NCBI RefSeq assembly: GCF_900451195.1
Contig: NZ_UGHR01000004.1
Location: forward strand, 558,001 to 622,000
Direction of reading: 5' to 3'
DNA from: Iodobacter fluviatilis
GTDB taxonomy: Bacteria > Pseudomonadota > Gammaproteobacteria > Burkholderiales > Chitinibacteraceae
Length of the DNA: 64,000 nt
Shown: one piece after another, positions 9,478 to 19,245 of the stretch
How positions within the stretch are numbered: the stretch's first letter is position 1
Layout of the letters: each line of letters begins with the position of its first letter
Program-made: the position numbers and the translations under genes
The notes under the pieces: model-generated
What the model was told of the DNA's origin: nothing
The model's database searches: none
What the model saw: the letters and a program-made list of their open reading frames with translations, nothing else

Positions 9478-10494
9478 ATGCCCCGTTTTTTAAATGCCCC
9501 TACCTTACTCAGCCAGCGATCAGCCATGACTCAAGACACTAAACAGCCATCGAAAGAAGTGGGCGTAAAGCTCAAAGGCGAAGCCAAGACGGCTCGCATC
9601 CCGATTAAGATTGTGCAGCTGGATGAGCGCATCAAAAAGCCGGATTGGATTCGCGTGCAAGCGCCATCTTTAAATGGCCGCTTTGGTGAAATCAAACAAA
9701 TCCTGCGCAGCCAAAAGCTGCATACCGTGTGCGAAGAAGCCGCCTGTCCCAATATTGGCGAATGCTTTGGCAAGGGCACGGCTACTTTTATGATCATGGG
9801 CGATATCTGCACCCGTCGCTGCCCGTTTTGCGATGTGGGCCATGGCCGCCCAAATCCGCTGGATGCGCAAGAGCCGGTTCATCTGGGCGAAACCATTGCC
9901 GCGCTTAAGCTTAAATACGTGGTGATTACCTCGGTCGATCGTGATGATTTACGTGATGGTGGCGCACAGCACTTTGTAGACTGCATTACCCAATCACGCC
10001 TGCAATCGCCTAATACCCAAGTAGAAGTACTGGTGCCGGATTTCCGTGGCCGCTTGGATATTGCGCTGGATCTGTTCAAGCAGGCGCTGCCTGATGTGCT
10101 GAACCACAATCTTGAAACCGCACCGCGTCTGTATAAACAAGCGCGCCCAGGCTCGGATTACCAGCATTCCTTAGATTTATTGAAGCGCTTTAAAGCCATG
10201 TACCCTGATGTGCGGACTAAATCCGGCATTATGGTGGGCCTTGGCGAAACCGATGAAGAAGTCATCCAAGTGATGCACGATCTACGTGCCCACGATGTAG
10301 ATATGATCACCATCGGCCAGTACCTGCAGCCCACCGCTACCGGCCACCTGCCCGTGCTGCGCTATGTGCACCCAGATCAGTTTAAAGCCTTTGAAAAGCT
10401 CGCTTACGAGATTGGCTTTAAACACGCTGCCGTGGGGGCCATGGTACGCTCTAGCTACCATGCGGATGAACAAGCGCACGGCGCTGGGGTTTAA
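9478..10494 (+). CDS. lipA: Lipoyl synthase (radical SAM)
   Basis: A protein of 338 residues from 9478; an in-frame ATG at 9526 would give about 322, and the choice is uncertain. It inserts two sulfur atoms into protein-bound octanoate. Both iron-sulfur motifs are complete: [12 protein letters not shown] (Cys 85, 90, 96) for the auxiliary cluster and CTRRCPFC (Cys 111, 115, 118) for the radical SAM cluster. The C-terminal RSSYHA motif, which supplies a serine ligand to the auxiliary cluster, is present. A strong terminator follows, so this is the last gene of the operon. Confidence 0.97.
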   Translation: MPRFLNAPTLLSQRSAMTQDTKQPSKEVGVKLKGEAKTARIPIKIVQLDERIKKPDWIRVQAPSLNGRFGEIKQILRSQKLHTVCEEAACPNIGECFGKGTATFMIMGDICTRRCPFCDVGHGRPNPLDAQEPVHLGETIAALKLKYVVITSVDRDDLRDGGAQHFVDCITQSRLQSPNTQVEVLVPDFRGRLDIALDLFKQALPDVLNHNLETAPRLYKQARPGSDYQHSLDLLKRFKAMYPDVRTKSGIMVGLGETDEEVIQVMHDLRAHDVDMITIGQYLQPTATGHLPVLRYVHPDQFKAFEKLAYEIGFKHAAVGAMVRSSYHADEQAHGAGV

Positions 10495-10510
10495 TCCCCG
10501 CCCTGATAAA

Positions 10511-10538
10511 ACGCCACCTAAGCAGGTGGCGTTTTTTT
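10511..10538 (+). terminator. Intrinsic terminator after lipA
   Basis: A 9-bp stem ACGCCACCT / AGGTGGCGT with a 4-base loop is followed by seven T residues. It sits 16 bases past the lipA stop codon. Confidence 0.92.
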
Positions 10539-10573
10539 GTCTCAGCCTCGGGAAAAGGGGCAGAATATGCGGT

Positions 10574-10909
10574 TTAGCCTCTGGTTAGCGTATGGATTTT
10601 CAAGGCAAGCTCTTCGCCTAACCAAGATGCGCCATGGGTATGGGCTTCTACATCGTCGGCTAGCTCTGGGTGGATCAGCACAGGCAGCTCACCACGGTGC
10701 ATGTCTAACAGGGTGCGTACTTTGGGCAGCAAGCTTTCCGCAAAATTGATCTCAAACATCGGGCGCGTATGCGGCCCAACCTCGCGGTGAATTAAATCCC
10801 CCATCCAGCAATCCTCACTTAAAGACGCCCTTAGCAGGCTGTGCAGCTGCTCTGCTGCGCTGATTTGTTCGGGCAAGAAATAAACGTGGGCGTGATAGAT
10901 AACAGACAT
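10574..10909 (-). CDS. DOPA 4,5-dioxygenase-family protein
   Basis: A protein of 111 residues, the usual size for bacterial members. The family resembles the fungal enzyme that opens the ring of DOPA, but bacterial members mostly have no proven substrate. Visible signatures are YHAHVYF at the N terminus, GPHTRPMFEINF, LIHPE, and HTHGASWLGEELAL with the conserved histidines that would bind the metal. It faces lipA across the lipA terminator. No aromatic-degradation genes are nearby, so the substrate is unknown. Confidence 0.85.
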   Translation of the reverse strand: MSVIYHAHVYFLPEQISAAEQLHSLLRASLSEDCWMGDLIHREVGPHTRPMFEINFAESLLPKVRTLLDMHRGELPVLIHPELADDVEAHTHGASWLGEELALKIHTLTRG

Positions 10910-11239
10910 GTAAAAATCCGGTGTGAGGGCTTAGCGATTCAGGGGGCGAATTATGCGGGATTTTGTTAGCTAAATGGCATATTTTGCTGCTTGCTGTCCT
11001 TAATACTGGCGATATGGCTCGTTTTAGCTTGGCGAGTTGCTCCAGCACAATCTTTAAATGTAGCAATGCAGGCTTAGCTGATAGTGATCAGAGTCATTGA
11101 ATGATTATTGTAAAAAAAGAAATAATATATTCAAAATAATGAGTATTCATTGATTTTTTGTACGGTGGCAAGATGTACTCACTCGCCAAGCAGCTGCGAA
11201 TCGAGAACTCTCAGCCCAACTGCAAAAAGGAATTCAATC
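10910..11239. other. Divergent intergenic region
   Basis: It lies between the minus-strand DOPA dioxygenase-like gene and the plus-strand carboxymuconolactone decarboxylase-like gene. The AT-rich part (about 11097-11160) is the likely promoter region of the latter. No gene or clear operator was seen. Confidence 0.4.
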
Positions 11240-11785
11240 ATGACCCGCTTAGCTATTTTGACCACCGAGCAATCGCCAGCTTCTTCTTTACCCCTATTAG
11301 ATGCAGTAAAAAAACAACTTGGTGTTGTGCCCAATTTAATGCGCTTGGTAGGCAATAGCCCTGCTGCATTAGAGGGTTATCTGAGCTTAAGTGGCGCGCT
11401 GGCCAAGGGCGCACTGGGTGCAAAAACTGGGGAGCGCATTGCTTTGGCGATTGCTGAATTTAACCGCTGCGATTATTGCCTTTCGGCCCATACTTATTTG
11501 GCGAGCAATTTGGCTAAGCTGGATGCCGCCGAAATCGAGGCTAATCGTCACGGCAAATCCAATGACCCCAAAGCCGATGCTGCGGTAAGGTTTGCAATCA
11601 GCGTGGCGCAACTGCGTGGTCATGTAAGCAATGAAGCCGTTGCGGCGGTGAAAGAAGCGGGCTTTAACGATGCCGAAATCATTGAAATCATCAGCCACGT
11701 TGCGCTCAATACCCTGACCAACTATATCAACTCCACCGCGCAAACCACCATTGATTTTCCTGTGGTAACGGCTTACGCGGTGTAA
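11240..11785 (+). CDS. Carboxymuconolactone decarboxylase / AhpD-like peroxidase family protein
   Basis: A protein of 181 residues from the ATG at 11240, which has an AAGGA ribosome binding site about 8 bases upstream. The upstream part of the open frame (from 11150) is not family-like. The AhpD-type redox motif is present as RCDYCLSAH (Cys77, Cys80, His84), the signature of alkylhydroperoxidase-type members. It fits peroxide reduction using the CxxC pair, though the reductant is unknown. A strong terminator follows. The neighbouring accessory island starts right after that terminator. Confidence 0.88.
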   Translation: MTRLAILTTEQSPASSLPLLDAVKKQLGVVPNLMRLVGNSPAALEGYLSLSGALAKGALGAKTGERIALAIAEFNRCDYCLSAHTYLASNLAKLDAAEIEANRHGKSNDPKADAAVRFAISVAQLRGHVSNEAVAAVKEAGFNDAEIIEIISHVALNTLTNYINSTAQTTIDFPVVTAYAV

Positions 11786-11802
11786 ATGAAGTGCTGACAA
11801 GG

Positions 11803-11838
11803 ATGGCGAAGCGTTTAAAACGTTTCGCCATTTTTTTT
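11803..11838 (+). terminator. Intrinsic terminator after the AhpD-like gene
   Basis: A stem TGGCGAA / TTCGCCA extended by an inner CGTTT / AAACG pairing is followed by eight T residues. Confidence 0.9.
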
Positions 11839-11875
11839 GGACTTTAGGATCGTCAGTCCTGGTGGGCGGTACGTT

Positions 11876-11985
11876 CTGAGGCGTAACCCGCGTTCAGGCA
11901 TGGCAAGCTGAGCAGTAATCGACTGGCCGTTGGGTGGAGATATTTCAGCGCGGCTTGATAAATTTAATCAGCCCTACATGGCTAC
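11876..11985. repeat. Repeat family C, left copy
   Basis: It begins GGCGTAACCCGCG and ends CCCTACATGGCT. A second copy in the same orientation lies at about 13872-13975. The blocks CGTAACCCGCG, TATTxCAGCGCGG and CCTACATGGCT are shared, with insertions and substitutions between them. The two copies bracket the accessory genes at 12018-13315. Confidence 0.7.
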
Positions 11986-12017
11986 ACATGATCTAACGTT
12001 TGATGTTTCCACAATGG

Positions 12018-12575
12018 TTAGGGTCCACTGCTGATTGCTTGTAAGTGTTGAATAGTCTCTGCTACATAGGTTTTGTATCTAGGTAAATCGCTAAGTGCAC
12101 CAGAGGTGCTCTTTGTTTGAGCTTCACCATTGGAAAATTGAACCGCTGCAGTGGCGACAAGAGCTCTAGCAGCGATAAACAGCTTTTTTTGTTGGGAGCG
12201 AGTTGTAAATACCGTTGCAAAAAAACCTCTTTGGCCTCGGGCATACTGCAAAGTATTCCAGATACCCCAGATGGCCGCTGAGAGAGGGGCATTTCTTGAT
12301 TGATAGAACTCAGATAAGGGAAGAAGTTGATGGAGAAACACTTCGCTGCGATATGCGCACTCAGACAGACTCCAGATTAAATCTTCCGGGGCAAAGACGT
12401 GAGATTGAAGGGCCGGCTTAAACAAAGCATCTACTACTTGCTGATCGAGTAGATTCAATGTTTTTGTATCCTCTACTAAGCGCTTATAGTATTTCCACAT
12501 GGTTTTGGCTCTTATGGCTAACGTTGAAGCAAAGTCACGGACTTGGGGGGGGGACTGCTGAGGCCCAGTCGCCAT
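12018..12575 (-). CDS. Hypothetical protein with poly-C tract near its start
   Basis: A protein of 185 residues that I do not recognise. It has no signal peptide and no membrane segment, and is mostly predicted helical with many aromatic residues (MWKYYKRL, IWGIWNTL). The ATG at 12575 lies 4 bases after the stop codon of the DUF2513 gene, so the two are likely co-transcribed and perhaps translationally coupled. A run of nine C residues (plus-strand G at 12545-12553) falls within codons 8-10, and gain or loss of one base would shift the frame. It may work with the DUF2513 protein, but that rests on position only. Confidence 0.6.
   Translation of the reverse strand: MATGPQQSPPQVRDFASTLAIRAKTMWKYYKRLVEDTKTLNLLDQQVVDALFKPALQSHVFAPEDLIWSLSECAYRSEVFLHQLLPLSEFYQSRNAPLSAAIWGIWNTLQYARGQRGFFATVFTTRSQQKKLFIAARALVATAAVQFSNGEAQTKSTSGALSDLPRYKTYVAETIQHLQAISSGP
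12545..12553 (-). repeat. Nine-base homopolymer (C on the coding strand) inside the hypothetical gene
   Basis: Nine consecutive G on the plus strand fall in the first 30 bases of the 185-residue gene. Tracts of this length are prone to slippage. Confidence 0.8.
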
Positions 12576-12579
12576 AGGT

Positions 12580-13017
12580 TTAAAGTTCTATTCCCGTATG
12601 ATTTTTGATCTTTGTCTTAATGAAGCCCTTGGCTAGATCTTTTAGGGTGTCAAAGCCAAATGAGCCCACGCTCACTGCGGTGCTCTTGGTGTACATCCAT
12701 ATCTCTGCATCTCGTACAGAGTCAAGGAATTCATGGCCTTCCCAAGTAAGGTGGCGTGGTACAACATGGAATACATAGTCACTATCTAATCGCAATGCTT
12801 TGCCTGGGGGATGAGCCAACCCCCGGAGTGCCCATCCGTCAATAAGGCCTGCTTCGAACATTAGTGTTAAATGATGGGTCAAGGTGTTCTTGTCCGTTGC
12901 TAGCTCCGTTGCAACTTCTTCGAGGTTGTACCCAAAGTCGTCATTCTTTGTGAGGTTCGGAGTTCTGCCCTCAAGCTCTAGAAGAATTGATCGCACCAAA
13001 TCCATATTTCGTTTCAT
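12580..13017 (-). CDS. DUF2513 family protein
   Basis: A protein of 145 residues. The start MKRNMDLVRSILLELE and the C-terminal part LTWEGHEFLDSVRDAEIW are hallmarks of DUF2513. The middle (EVATELATDKNTLTHHLTLMFEAGLIDG) reads like a winged helix-turn-helix, so DNA binding is plausible. Members are common in prophages and accessory islands, but their function is not established. It is followed by the 185-residue hypothetical gene with a 4-base gap. Its place in an island between direct repeats agrees with horizontal acquisition. Confidence 0.82.
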   Translation of the reverse strand: MKRNMDLVRSILLELEGRTPNLTKNDDFGYNLEEVATELATDKNTLTHHLTLMFEAGLIDGWALRGLAHPPGKALRLDSDYVFHVVPRHLTWEGHEFLDSVRDAEIWMYTKSTAVSVGSFGFDTLKDLAKGFIKTKIKNHTGIEL

Positions 13018-13120
13018 GAGTGTAAGCTTCTCTAGGTTTGGATGATTGAATGGGTAAGATGTGAAGGTTTAGTAGTGCCGTGAGATGTTCGTTGGAGCTC
13101 TAGCTTACGTAGCGCAATCA

Positions 13121-13315
13121 TTATTTCTGACTCAGCGTGGCGGAATATCTCCCGCCATCGTGCAGCAATGCTGAATCTACATCTATGCCGGTTCCTTCGA
13201 TAACGCGCCCATAATGGACTGAAACATATTCTCTTGTCGCTTTTCCTTTTGCTAGTAAGTAGTCACCTGCGCGAATATCCGGCACCTCAAAATCGAATAC
13301 AGTGACGATAGTCAT
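13121..13315 (-). CDS. Small hypothetical protein
   Basis: A protein of 64 residues, supported by a good ribosome binding site (TAGGAAA, 6 bases before ATG at 13315). It starts MTIVTVFDFEVPD and reads as a short beta-rich protein (DYLLAKGKATREY, GRVIEGTGIDVDSALL). It resembles small uncharacterised proteins found singly in bacterial accessory regions, and I cannot give a function. Repeat D copy 1 lies just upstream and may carry its promoter. Confidence 0.55.
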   Translation of the reverse strand: MTIVTVFDFEVPDIRAGDYLLAKGKATREYVSVHYGRVIEGTGIDVDSALLHDGGRYSATLSQK

Positions 13316-13332
13316 TTGAATTTCCTAAAGTA

Positions 13333-13413
13333 AAATAGCGTGTAGCTTAGGCATGTTTTATTTGCCTAAGGGGGGGGCACATAATTAAATGCTGGACAGA
13401 TAAAGCGTTAGCC
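13333..13413. repeat. Repeat family D, copy 1
   Basis: It contains the hairpin CTTAGGCA...TGCCTAAG, a run of eight G (13370-13377), and ends GCGTTAGCC. It aligns with copy 2 at 13629-13704 over most of its length (TAGCGTxTAGCTTxG, GTGTTTTAT or ATGTTTTAT, GATAAxGCGTTAGCC). Confidence 0.65.
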
Positions 13414-13628
13414 CGACCTGCGTACTACGAACTGCATGTTTGAGACAAAGCCAAGTACTGCTTCTTACCGTTTATTTCAATAACTTGGAAAAATGCATGT
13501 CAGCTGGTACATGCCAATATTGGTTTATAACAGCCATTGTAGATGTGCTATTGATAAGGTTTTACGTAAGCTCGTTTGGTTTTTACTGAACGGTTGTTTG
13601 TAAGTTAAAGTGGAAAATCTTACGCTTT

Positions 13629-13704
13629 CTAGCGTATAGCTTGGACGTGTTTTATCTGCCCAAGGCGTTGCGGTAAATGATGCAGGGCTGATAAGGCGTT
13701 AGCC
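13629..13704. repeat. Repeat family D, copy 2
   Basis: The hairpin here is CTTGG...CCAAG, so one A-T pair of copy 1 is replaced by G-C on both arms. It ends GCGTTAGCC as copy 1 does. Confidence 0.65.
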
Positions 13705-13746
13705 TTGTATGCATTAAATTTAAGACAGACGCATGGCAAAAAGCCG

Positions 13747-13830
13747 ATTTTTATAGGGTGCGCAAGTCGTTTTTCTTGCGCACCGCTCTATGGTGCGCAA
13801 CGACTGTGTCGTTGTACACCCTATAAAAAT
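13747..13830. repeat. Double-hairpin intergenic element
   Basis: Outer arms ATTTTTATAGGGTG (13747-13760) and CACCCTATAAAAAT (13817-13830) form a perfect 14-bp inverted repeat. Inside are two hairpins, GGTGCGCAAG...CTTGCGCACC and GGTGCGCAACGAC...GTCGTTGTACACC. The layout resembles paired REP elements. Confidence 0.75.
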
Positions 13831-13871
13831 TGATTTACTCCATGACAAAAGCTCCGTAATGCGGCTTAGCC

Positions 13872-13975
13872 GCAGGCGTAACCCGCGTATGGCAAGTTGT
13901 GCTGTAGGAATTAATCGAGCGCTTGTTTGGTGGAAATATTGCAGCGCGGGCTGATCAACCTAAACCGTCCTACAT
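13872..13975. repeat. Repeat family C, right copy
   Basis: Same orientation as the copy at 11876-11985. It begins CAGGCGTAACCCGCG and ends GTCCTACATGGCT. Confidence 0.7.
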
Positions 13976-14055
13976 GGCTGCCAGCAGCTTTCACTGTATT
14001 TGCGATTCCCCTTCCTCGCGCTATGCTGCAATAAATCTTACAAAGGAAGTGCGAT

Positions 14056-14532
14056 ATGTTGAATTTGCCCCGGCACCAAATGATGATGACGGTGTTGATG
14101 ACGCCGGATATGGCTAATTTTTCTGGCAAGGTGCATGGCGGGGCTTTGCTTAAAGAATTGGATCAGGTGGCTTATGCCTGTGCCAGCCGCTATGCGGGGG
14201 CTTATGCGGTGACGCTTTCGGTGGATCAGGTGACGTTTAAGCAGCCCATCTTTGTGGGGGAGCTGGTGCATTTTCTGGCTAGCGTTAATTTCACTGGCCG
14301 CACTTCAATGGAAGTGGGTATTCGGGTGGTGGCAGAGAATATCCGCACCCAGACTGAGCGGCACACCAATAGCTGTTATTTCACCATGGTGGCGATGGGG
14401 GATGATGGTAAATCTGTTGTAGTACCGCCGCTTAAGCCCTCTGACGAGGATGAAGAAGCACGCTGGGTGGCTGCCGAGGCCAGAAGGGATATTCGGCTGA
14501 TGCTGGCAGAGAAAATGGCATTTAAGAAATAG
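14056..14532 (+). CDS. Acyl-CoA thioesterase (hotdog fold, YciA/BACH type)
   Basis: A protein of 158 residues. It hydrolyses acyl-CoA thioesters to free acid and CoA. The hotdog signature is clear: MMTVLMTPDMANFSGKVHGGALLKELDQVAY, where NFSGKVHGG and the following Asp are the active-site segment, then SVDQVTFKQPIFVGELV and FTGRTSMEVG. An AAGGAAG ribosome binding site lies 9 bases upstream of the ATG. It is a single-gene unit closed by a terminator shared with groEL. Confidence 0.93.
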   Translation: MLNLPRHQMMMTVLMTPDMANFSGKVHGGALLKELDQVAYACASRYAGAYAVTLSVDQVTFKQPIFVGELVHFLASVNFTGRTSMEVGIRVVAENIRTQTERHTNSCYFTMVAMGDDGKSVVVPPLKPSDEDEEARWVAAEARRDIRLMLAEKMAFKK

Positions 14533-14544
14533 CTGCGGTATAAA

Positions 14545-14577
14545 AAAACGCCACTTCCAAAGAAGTGGCGTTTTTGT
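14545..14577. terminator. Bidirectional terminator between the thioesterase gene and groEL
   Basis: A 10-bp stem ACGCCACTTC / GAAGTGGCGT with loop CAAA has T residues on the right and A residues on the left, so it can serve both converging genes. Confidence 0.88.
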
Positions 14578-14621
14578 CTAAGCGAGCCGTCTGGCTGTAA
14601 AGCCCGATGGCTAAGGCTTAA

Positions 14622-16271
<1,650 letters not shown>

Positions 16272-16331
16272 TTACTCCGTAATAGTTTGAGATCGGGCCG
16301 GGCAAAAGCCTTGGCCATGACGGGATAAGGC

Positions 16332-16622
16332 TTAGCCTTCGATCACGCCCATGATGTCTTCTTCACGCATTACAAGCAGTTCGTCGCCATCGACTTTCAC
16401 GGTTTGGCCGCTGTACTTACCAAAAATAACCTTGTCGCCCGCTTTAACTGCCATTGGGCGTACAGAGCCGTTTTCTAAAATCTTACCGTTACCGACGGCA
16501 ACCACTTCGCCCATATCCGGCTTTTCAGCAGCGTTACCTGGCAACACGATGCCAGATGCAGTTTTTTCTTCAGCTTCAACGCGTTTGATTACTACACGGT
16601 CATGCAAAGGACGAATTTTCAT
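16332..16622 (-). CDS. groS: 10 kDa co-chaperonin GroES
   Basis: A protein of 96 residues from the ATG at 16622 ([14 protein letters not shown]). A GGAGAG ribosome binding site lies 8 bases upstream. A GTG three codons earlier is also in frame but would be too close to that site. It forms the lid of GroEL. Typical segments are [18 protein letters not shown] and the mobile-loop region [13 protein letters not shown]. Expression is heat- and HrcA-controlled, judged from the CIRCE element at 16687-16713. Confidence 0.98.
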   Translation of the reverse strand: MKIRPLHDRVVIKRVEAEEKTASGIVLPGNAAEKPDMGEVVAVGNGKILENGSVRPMAVKAGDKVIFGKYSGQTVKVDGDELLVMREEDIMGVIEG

Positions 16623-16686
16623 GGTGTTCACTCTCCAGATAAAAAAGTGGCATTCAATGCTTGGCCAAACGGCCTACAGAACGCTG

Positions 16687-16713
16687 TTAGCACTCACTGC
16701 TAACGAGTGCTAG
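16687..16713 (-). promoter_or_regulatory. CIRCE operator (HrcA binding site)
   Basis: TTAGCACTC-N9-GAGTGCTAG: both 9-base arms fit the CIRCE consensus, with one mismatch in the last position, and the 9-base spacer is exact. It lies between the groES promoter and its start codon, as expected for repression by HrcA. Confidence 0.95.
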
Positions 16714-16742
16714 ATGGTATGGGCGGGGCAAGGCCTTTTCAA
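16714..16742 (-). promoter_or_regulatory. Sigma-70-type promoter of groESL
   Basis: Read on the minus strand, TTGAAA (16737-16742) and TACCAT (16714-16719) are 17 bases apart. The -10 box directly abuts CIRCE, so HrcA binding would cover the start site. Confidence 0.75.
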
Positions 16743-16841
16743 GTGGGGAAGATGCGATATTTTTTTTAATGTGGATTTTTGCTGATGCTCTGCGTGCAAA
16801 AACCTTCAGCATGAAAAGGATATTTTGTAAGAATCTATTTT

Positions 16842-16862
16842 AATGGGAATCATTATCATTTA
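16842..16862 (+). promoter_or_regulatory. Fur box upstream of the TonB receptor
   Basis: AATGGGAATCATTATCATTTA resembles the Fur consensus GATAATGATAATCATTATC closely in its right two thirds (AATCATTATCATT). Its place about 65 bases before the receptor start fits iron-dependent repression. Confidence 0.75.
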
Positions 16863-16926
16863 TAGTAATGACACTGAGTTACATTCCTCAGCTTCTGTCG
16901 ATTTCCTTACATAAAGGACAAATTGA

Positions 16927-19245
16927 GTGATCAGTTTGTCCTTTGTGCTTATAAAAATGAGTTTGAGCAAAATGAAAATCCAAAATACAGCCATGGTGCT
17001 TGCACTTGCCGCCGCCTTCAGCGCCTCTGCTTTTGCCAGCCAGACCAAGGGGCAGGAAGCAAGCGACGCCGCTACAAAAAAGCCTGCTGAATCCACCTTG
17101 CCTGCGATCACTGTATTTGGCGAAAAAACAGGCAGCGCCACCGTGGGCCGCTCTTATTTAGATCATGAAGATATAGAACGCCAGCAGGCTGGCAATGTGG
17201 CCGCCTTGCTCGATACCCTGCCAGGTGTGGATTTAACCGGCTCATCGCGCCCGAGTGGGCAAACTTTAAATATCTGGGGCTTTAATAAAGTTCAGGATGT
17301 CAAAGTGATTGTGGACGGCGCGCCTAAGGGCTTTGAAAAATACCGCCAAGGCTCGATTTTTATTGAGCCAGAGCTGGTGAAGCAAATTGAAGTCAATAAA
17401 GGCCCGCACACCTCTATGTATGGCAATGGTGGCTTTGGCGGGGTAATCACCATTGAGACAAAAGACGCGAAAGATTTGTTGCAGGGCGATGCTCAGCTAG
17501 GCGCTTTGCTTAAGTACTCGCATCAGACCAATAATCATGAGCAAGACAGCACGGCGGCGGTGTATGGCCGTACAGAAGATGGCCGTTTTGATGCGCTGGT
17601 GTATTTTACCCAGCGCGAAGCTGATGATTTACGCAAACCCAATGGCGATCCTTTCCGTTTTTCGGCCATTGACGCGCCATCCAGCCTCGCCAAACTCAAT
17701 ATCCGCCTGACAGAAGACCAGTTACTCACACTCTCGACCATGCAAGGCCGCAGCAGTGCATGGGCGCCTTTTGCTGCGCTGGGTGAAGACGCGCCAGCGC
17801 CTACCGATGCAGAAATTAAAAAATTTGGCCTTGATGAAGCATGGAAGCGCAAGGTGCTGTACCGGGATCAGGAAGACACAACCTATACGGCAAAATGGCG
17901 CTTTAGCCCAAGCGATCAACCGCTGATTAATGTGCTGGCCAGCTACGGCTATTCTAAAACCAATCAGCATGATCAACGTTCAGCCTCTGCTTCGGTGGGC
18001 TCATTTCTGGGATCATTAGGCAATGAAAGCTGGGCGACTTACACCGATAAGCTGGCTGAATTACGCAATGAAAGCCTATTTACAAGTGGCCCATTTGCCC
18101 ATGTGCTGAGCGTTGGTACGCAGTGGCATGATCATCAGCGCGATACGCTGATGTATTACCCAAGCAGCACGGCTATCAAAGACCCAAGTTATAACTACGG
18201 CTATTTCCAGCCTTACTATATGCCTGCCGGCCAGCAAAGAGGCTTGGGCGTTTATCTGCAGGATGCCGTGAGCTATGGCGATGTGACGCTGACAGCAGCA
18301 GTACGCTATGACCACATCACCGCAGAAGGTGTGCCAAACCGTGCACTTCGCTATAACAGCCCGCTGCCTGCCGCAGGCCACGATTACAGCGAAGCCAGAT
18401 TTGAAGGCTTTTCGCCTAGATTAGGCCTGTTCTGGAAAGCCACTAACCATGCTTCATTCTTTGCTGATATCAGCCAGACATGGCGCGCCCCGACGATTGA
18501 TGAGCTGTATTCCAGCGAGTACTACGTTTCAGCCGATAAAGGTTCATCCACTCCGGGCACTAGCCGTGGCCTTGATGTTGAGCGCATTACTGCCGCGCGC
18601 GTAGGCGCAATGTGGGATCAGCAGGGCTTGTTCACGGACAACGACAGCGCACAACTGCGCTTTACCCTGTATCAAAACCGGGTTGCAGACAATATCGGCC
18701 CGCGCCTTGGTGTATTGGTAGCGGGCTATACCCCGGCCGACCGGGATAAATTGCCGCCTGCTCTCTCTAATTACCGCAATCTAAGCGGCTATAAAACTGA
18801 AGGGATGGAGATCGAAACCTTCTATAACACCCGCTATTTCTTTGCTAATGCTTCTTTATCGATGCAATACGGCAGAAGAAATGGCAGCCAGCGCGATCCT
18901 TGGGGCAGCGATGAGCCGGTATCGAGTGTAGCGCCGGATAAGCTGATGATGGGGCTGGGCTTTAAGCTGCCCGAGCAGGGCGTGACGGCAGGCTGGCAGG
19001 GGAAATTTGTGGGCGAGCAGGATAAAGTTTTACCTGTTGGCAATGTGTATCGTCTGCCGCCATCCAAAGGCTATGGTTTGCATACGCTATTTGCCAGCTG
19101 GATAGGGCGGGGCGATGTCTTAAAGGGCTTAGAGGCGAGGCTGACGATTGATAATCTGTTTAATCGTGATTACCAGCCATACCTGAGTGAAGGCGTAACC
19201 GGGGTGGGGCGTAATTACAAACTCAGTATTTCTAAATCATTCTGA
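16927..19245 (+). CDS. TonB-dependent outer-membrane receptor (haem/haemoglobin type likely)
   Basis: A protein of 772 residues from a GTG start that has the best ribosome binding site (AGGA, 8 bases upstream). ATG codons at 16957 and 16972 are alternatives that would give a shorter signal peptide. After the signal sequence (to about ...SAFA) come a TonB-box-like LPAITVFGEK, a plug domain (LDTLPGVDLTGSSRPSGQTLNIWG) and a 22-strand barrel ending in KLSISKSF. The segment TWRAPTIDELY resembles the FRAP region of haem receptors. It takes up an iron compound using TonB energy. No TonB, ABC transporter or haem oxygenase gene is adjacent. The Fur box points to iron control. Confidence 0.88.
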   Translation: MISLSFVLIKMSLSKMKIQNTAMVLALAAAFSASAFASQTKGQEASDAATKKPAESTLPAITVFGEKTGSATVGRSYLDHEDIERQQAGNVAALLDTLPGVDLTGSSRPSGQTLNIWGFNKVQDVKVIVDGAPKGFEKYRQGSIFIEPELVKQIEVNKGPHTSMYGNGGFGGVITIETKDAKDLLQGDAQLGALLKYSHQTNNHEQDSTAAVYGRTEDGRFDALVYFTQREADDLRKPNGDPFRFSAIDAPSSLAKLNIRLTEDQLLTLSTMQGRSSAWAPFAALGEDAPAPTDAEIKKFGLDEAWKRKVLYRDQEDTTYTAKWRFSPSDQPLINVLASYGYSKTNQHDQRSASASVGSFLGSLGNESWATYTDKLAELRNESLFTSGPFAHVLSVGTQWHDHQRDTLMYYPSSTAIKDPSYNYGYFQPYYMPAGQQRGLGVYLQDAVSYGDVTLTAAVRYDHITAEGVPNRALRYNSPLPAAGHDYSEARFEGFSPRLGLFWKATNHASFFADISQTWRAPTIDELYSSEYYVSADKGSSTPGTSRGLDVERITAARVGAMWDQQGLFTDNDSAQLRFTLYQNRVADNIGPRLGVLVAGYTPADRDKLPPALSNYRNLSGYKTEGMEIETFYNTRYFFANASLSMQYGRRNGSQRDPWGSDEPVSSVAPDKLMMGLGFKLPEQGVTAGWQGKFVGEQDKVLPVGNVYRLPPSKGYGLHTLFASWIGRGDVLKGLEARLTIDNLFNRDYQPYLSEGVTGVGRNYKLSISKSF

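Larger units (their letters stand above)
13316..14055. other. Gene-free region with several structured repeats
   Basis: About 740 bases without a supported gene. It holds two copies of repeat D, a double-hairpin element (13747-13830) and the right copy of repeat C. The right end contains the ribosome binding site of the thioesterase gene. Confidence 0.6.

Noticed and set aside
13333..13704. The D repeats as integron attC sites, because both end GCGTTAGCC and lie in a cassette-like island
   Set aside because: GTTAGCC does not fit the R' consensus GTTRRRY, no matching RYYYAAC partner is found at the left ends, no integrase is seen, and the genes are not between the two repeats in the expected order.
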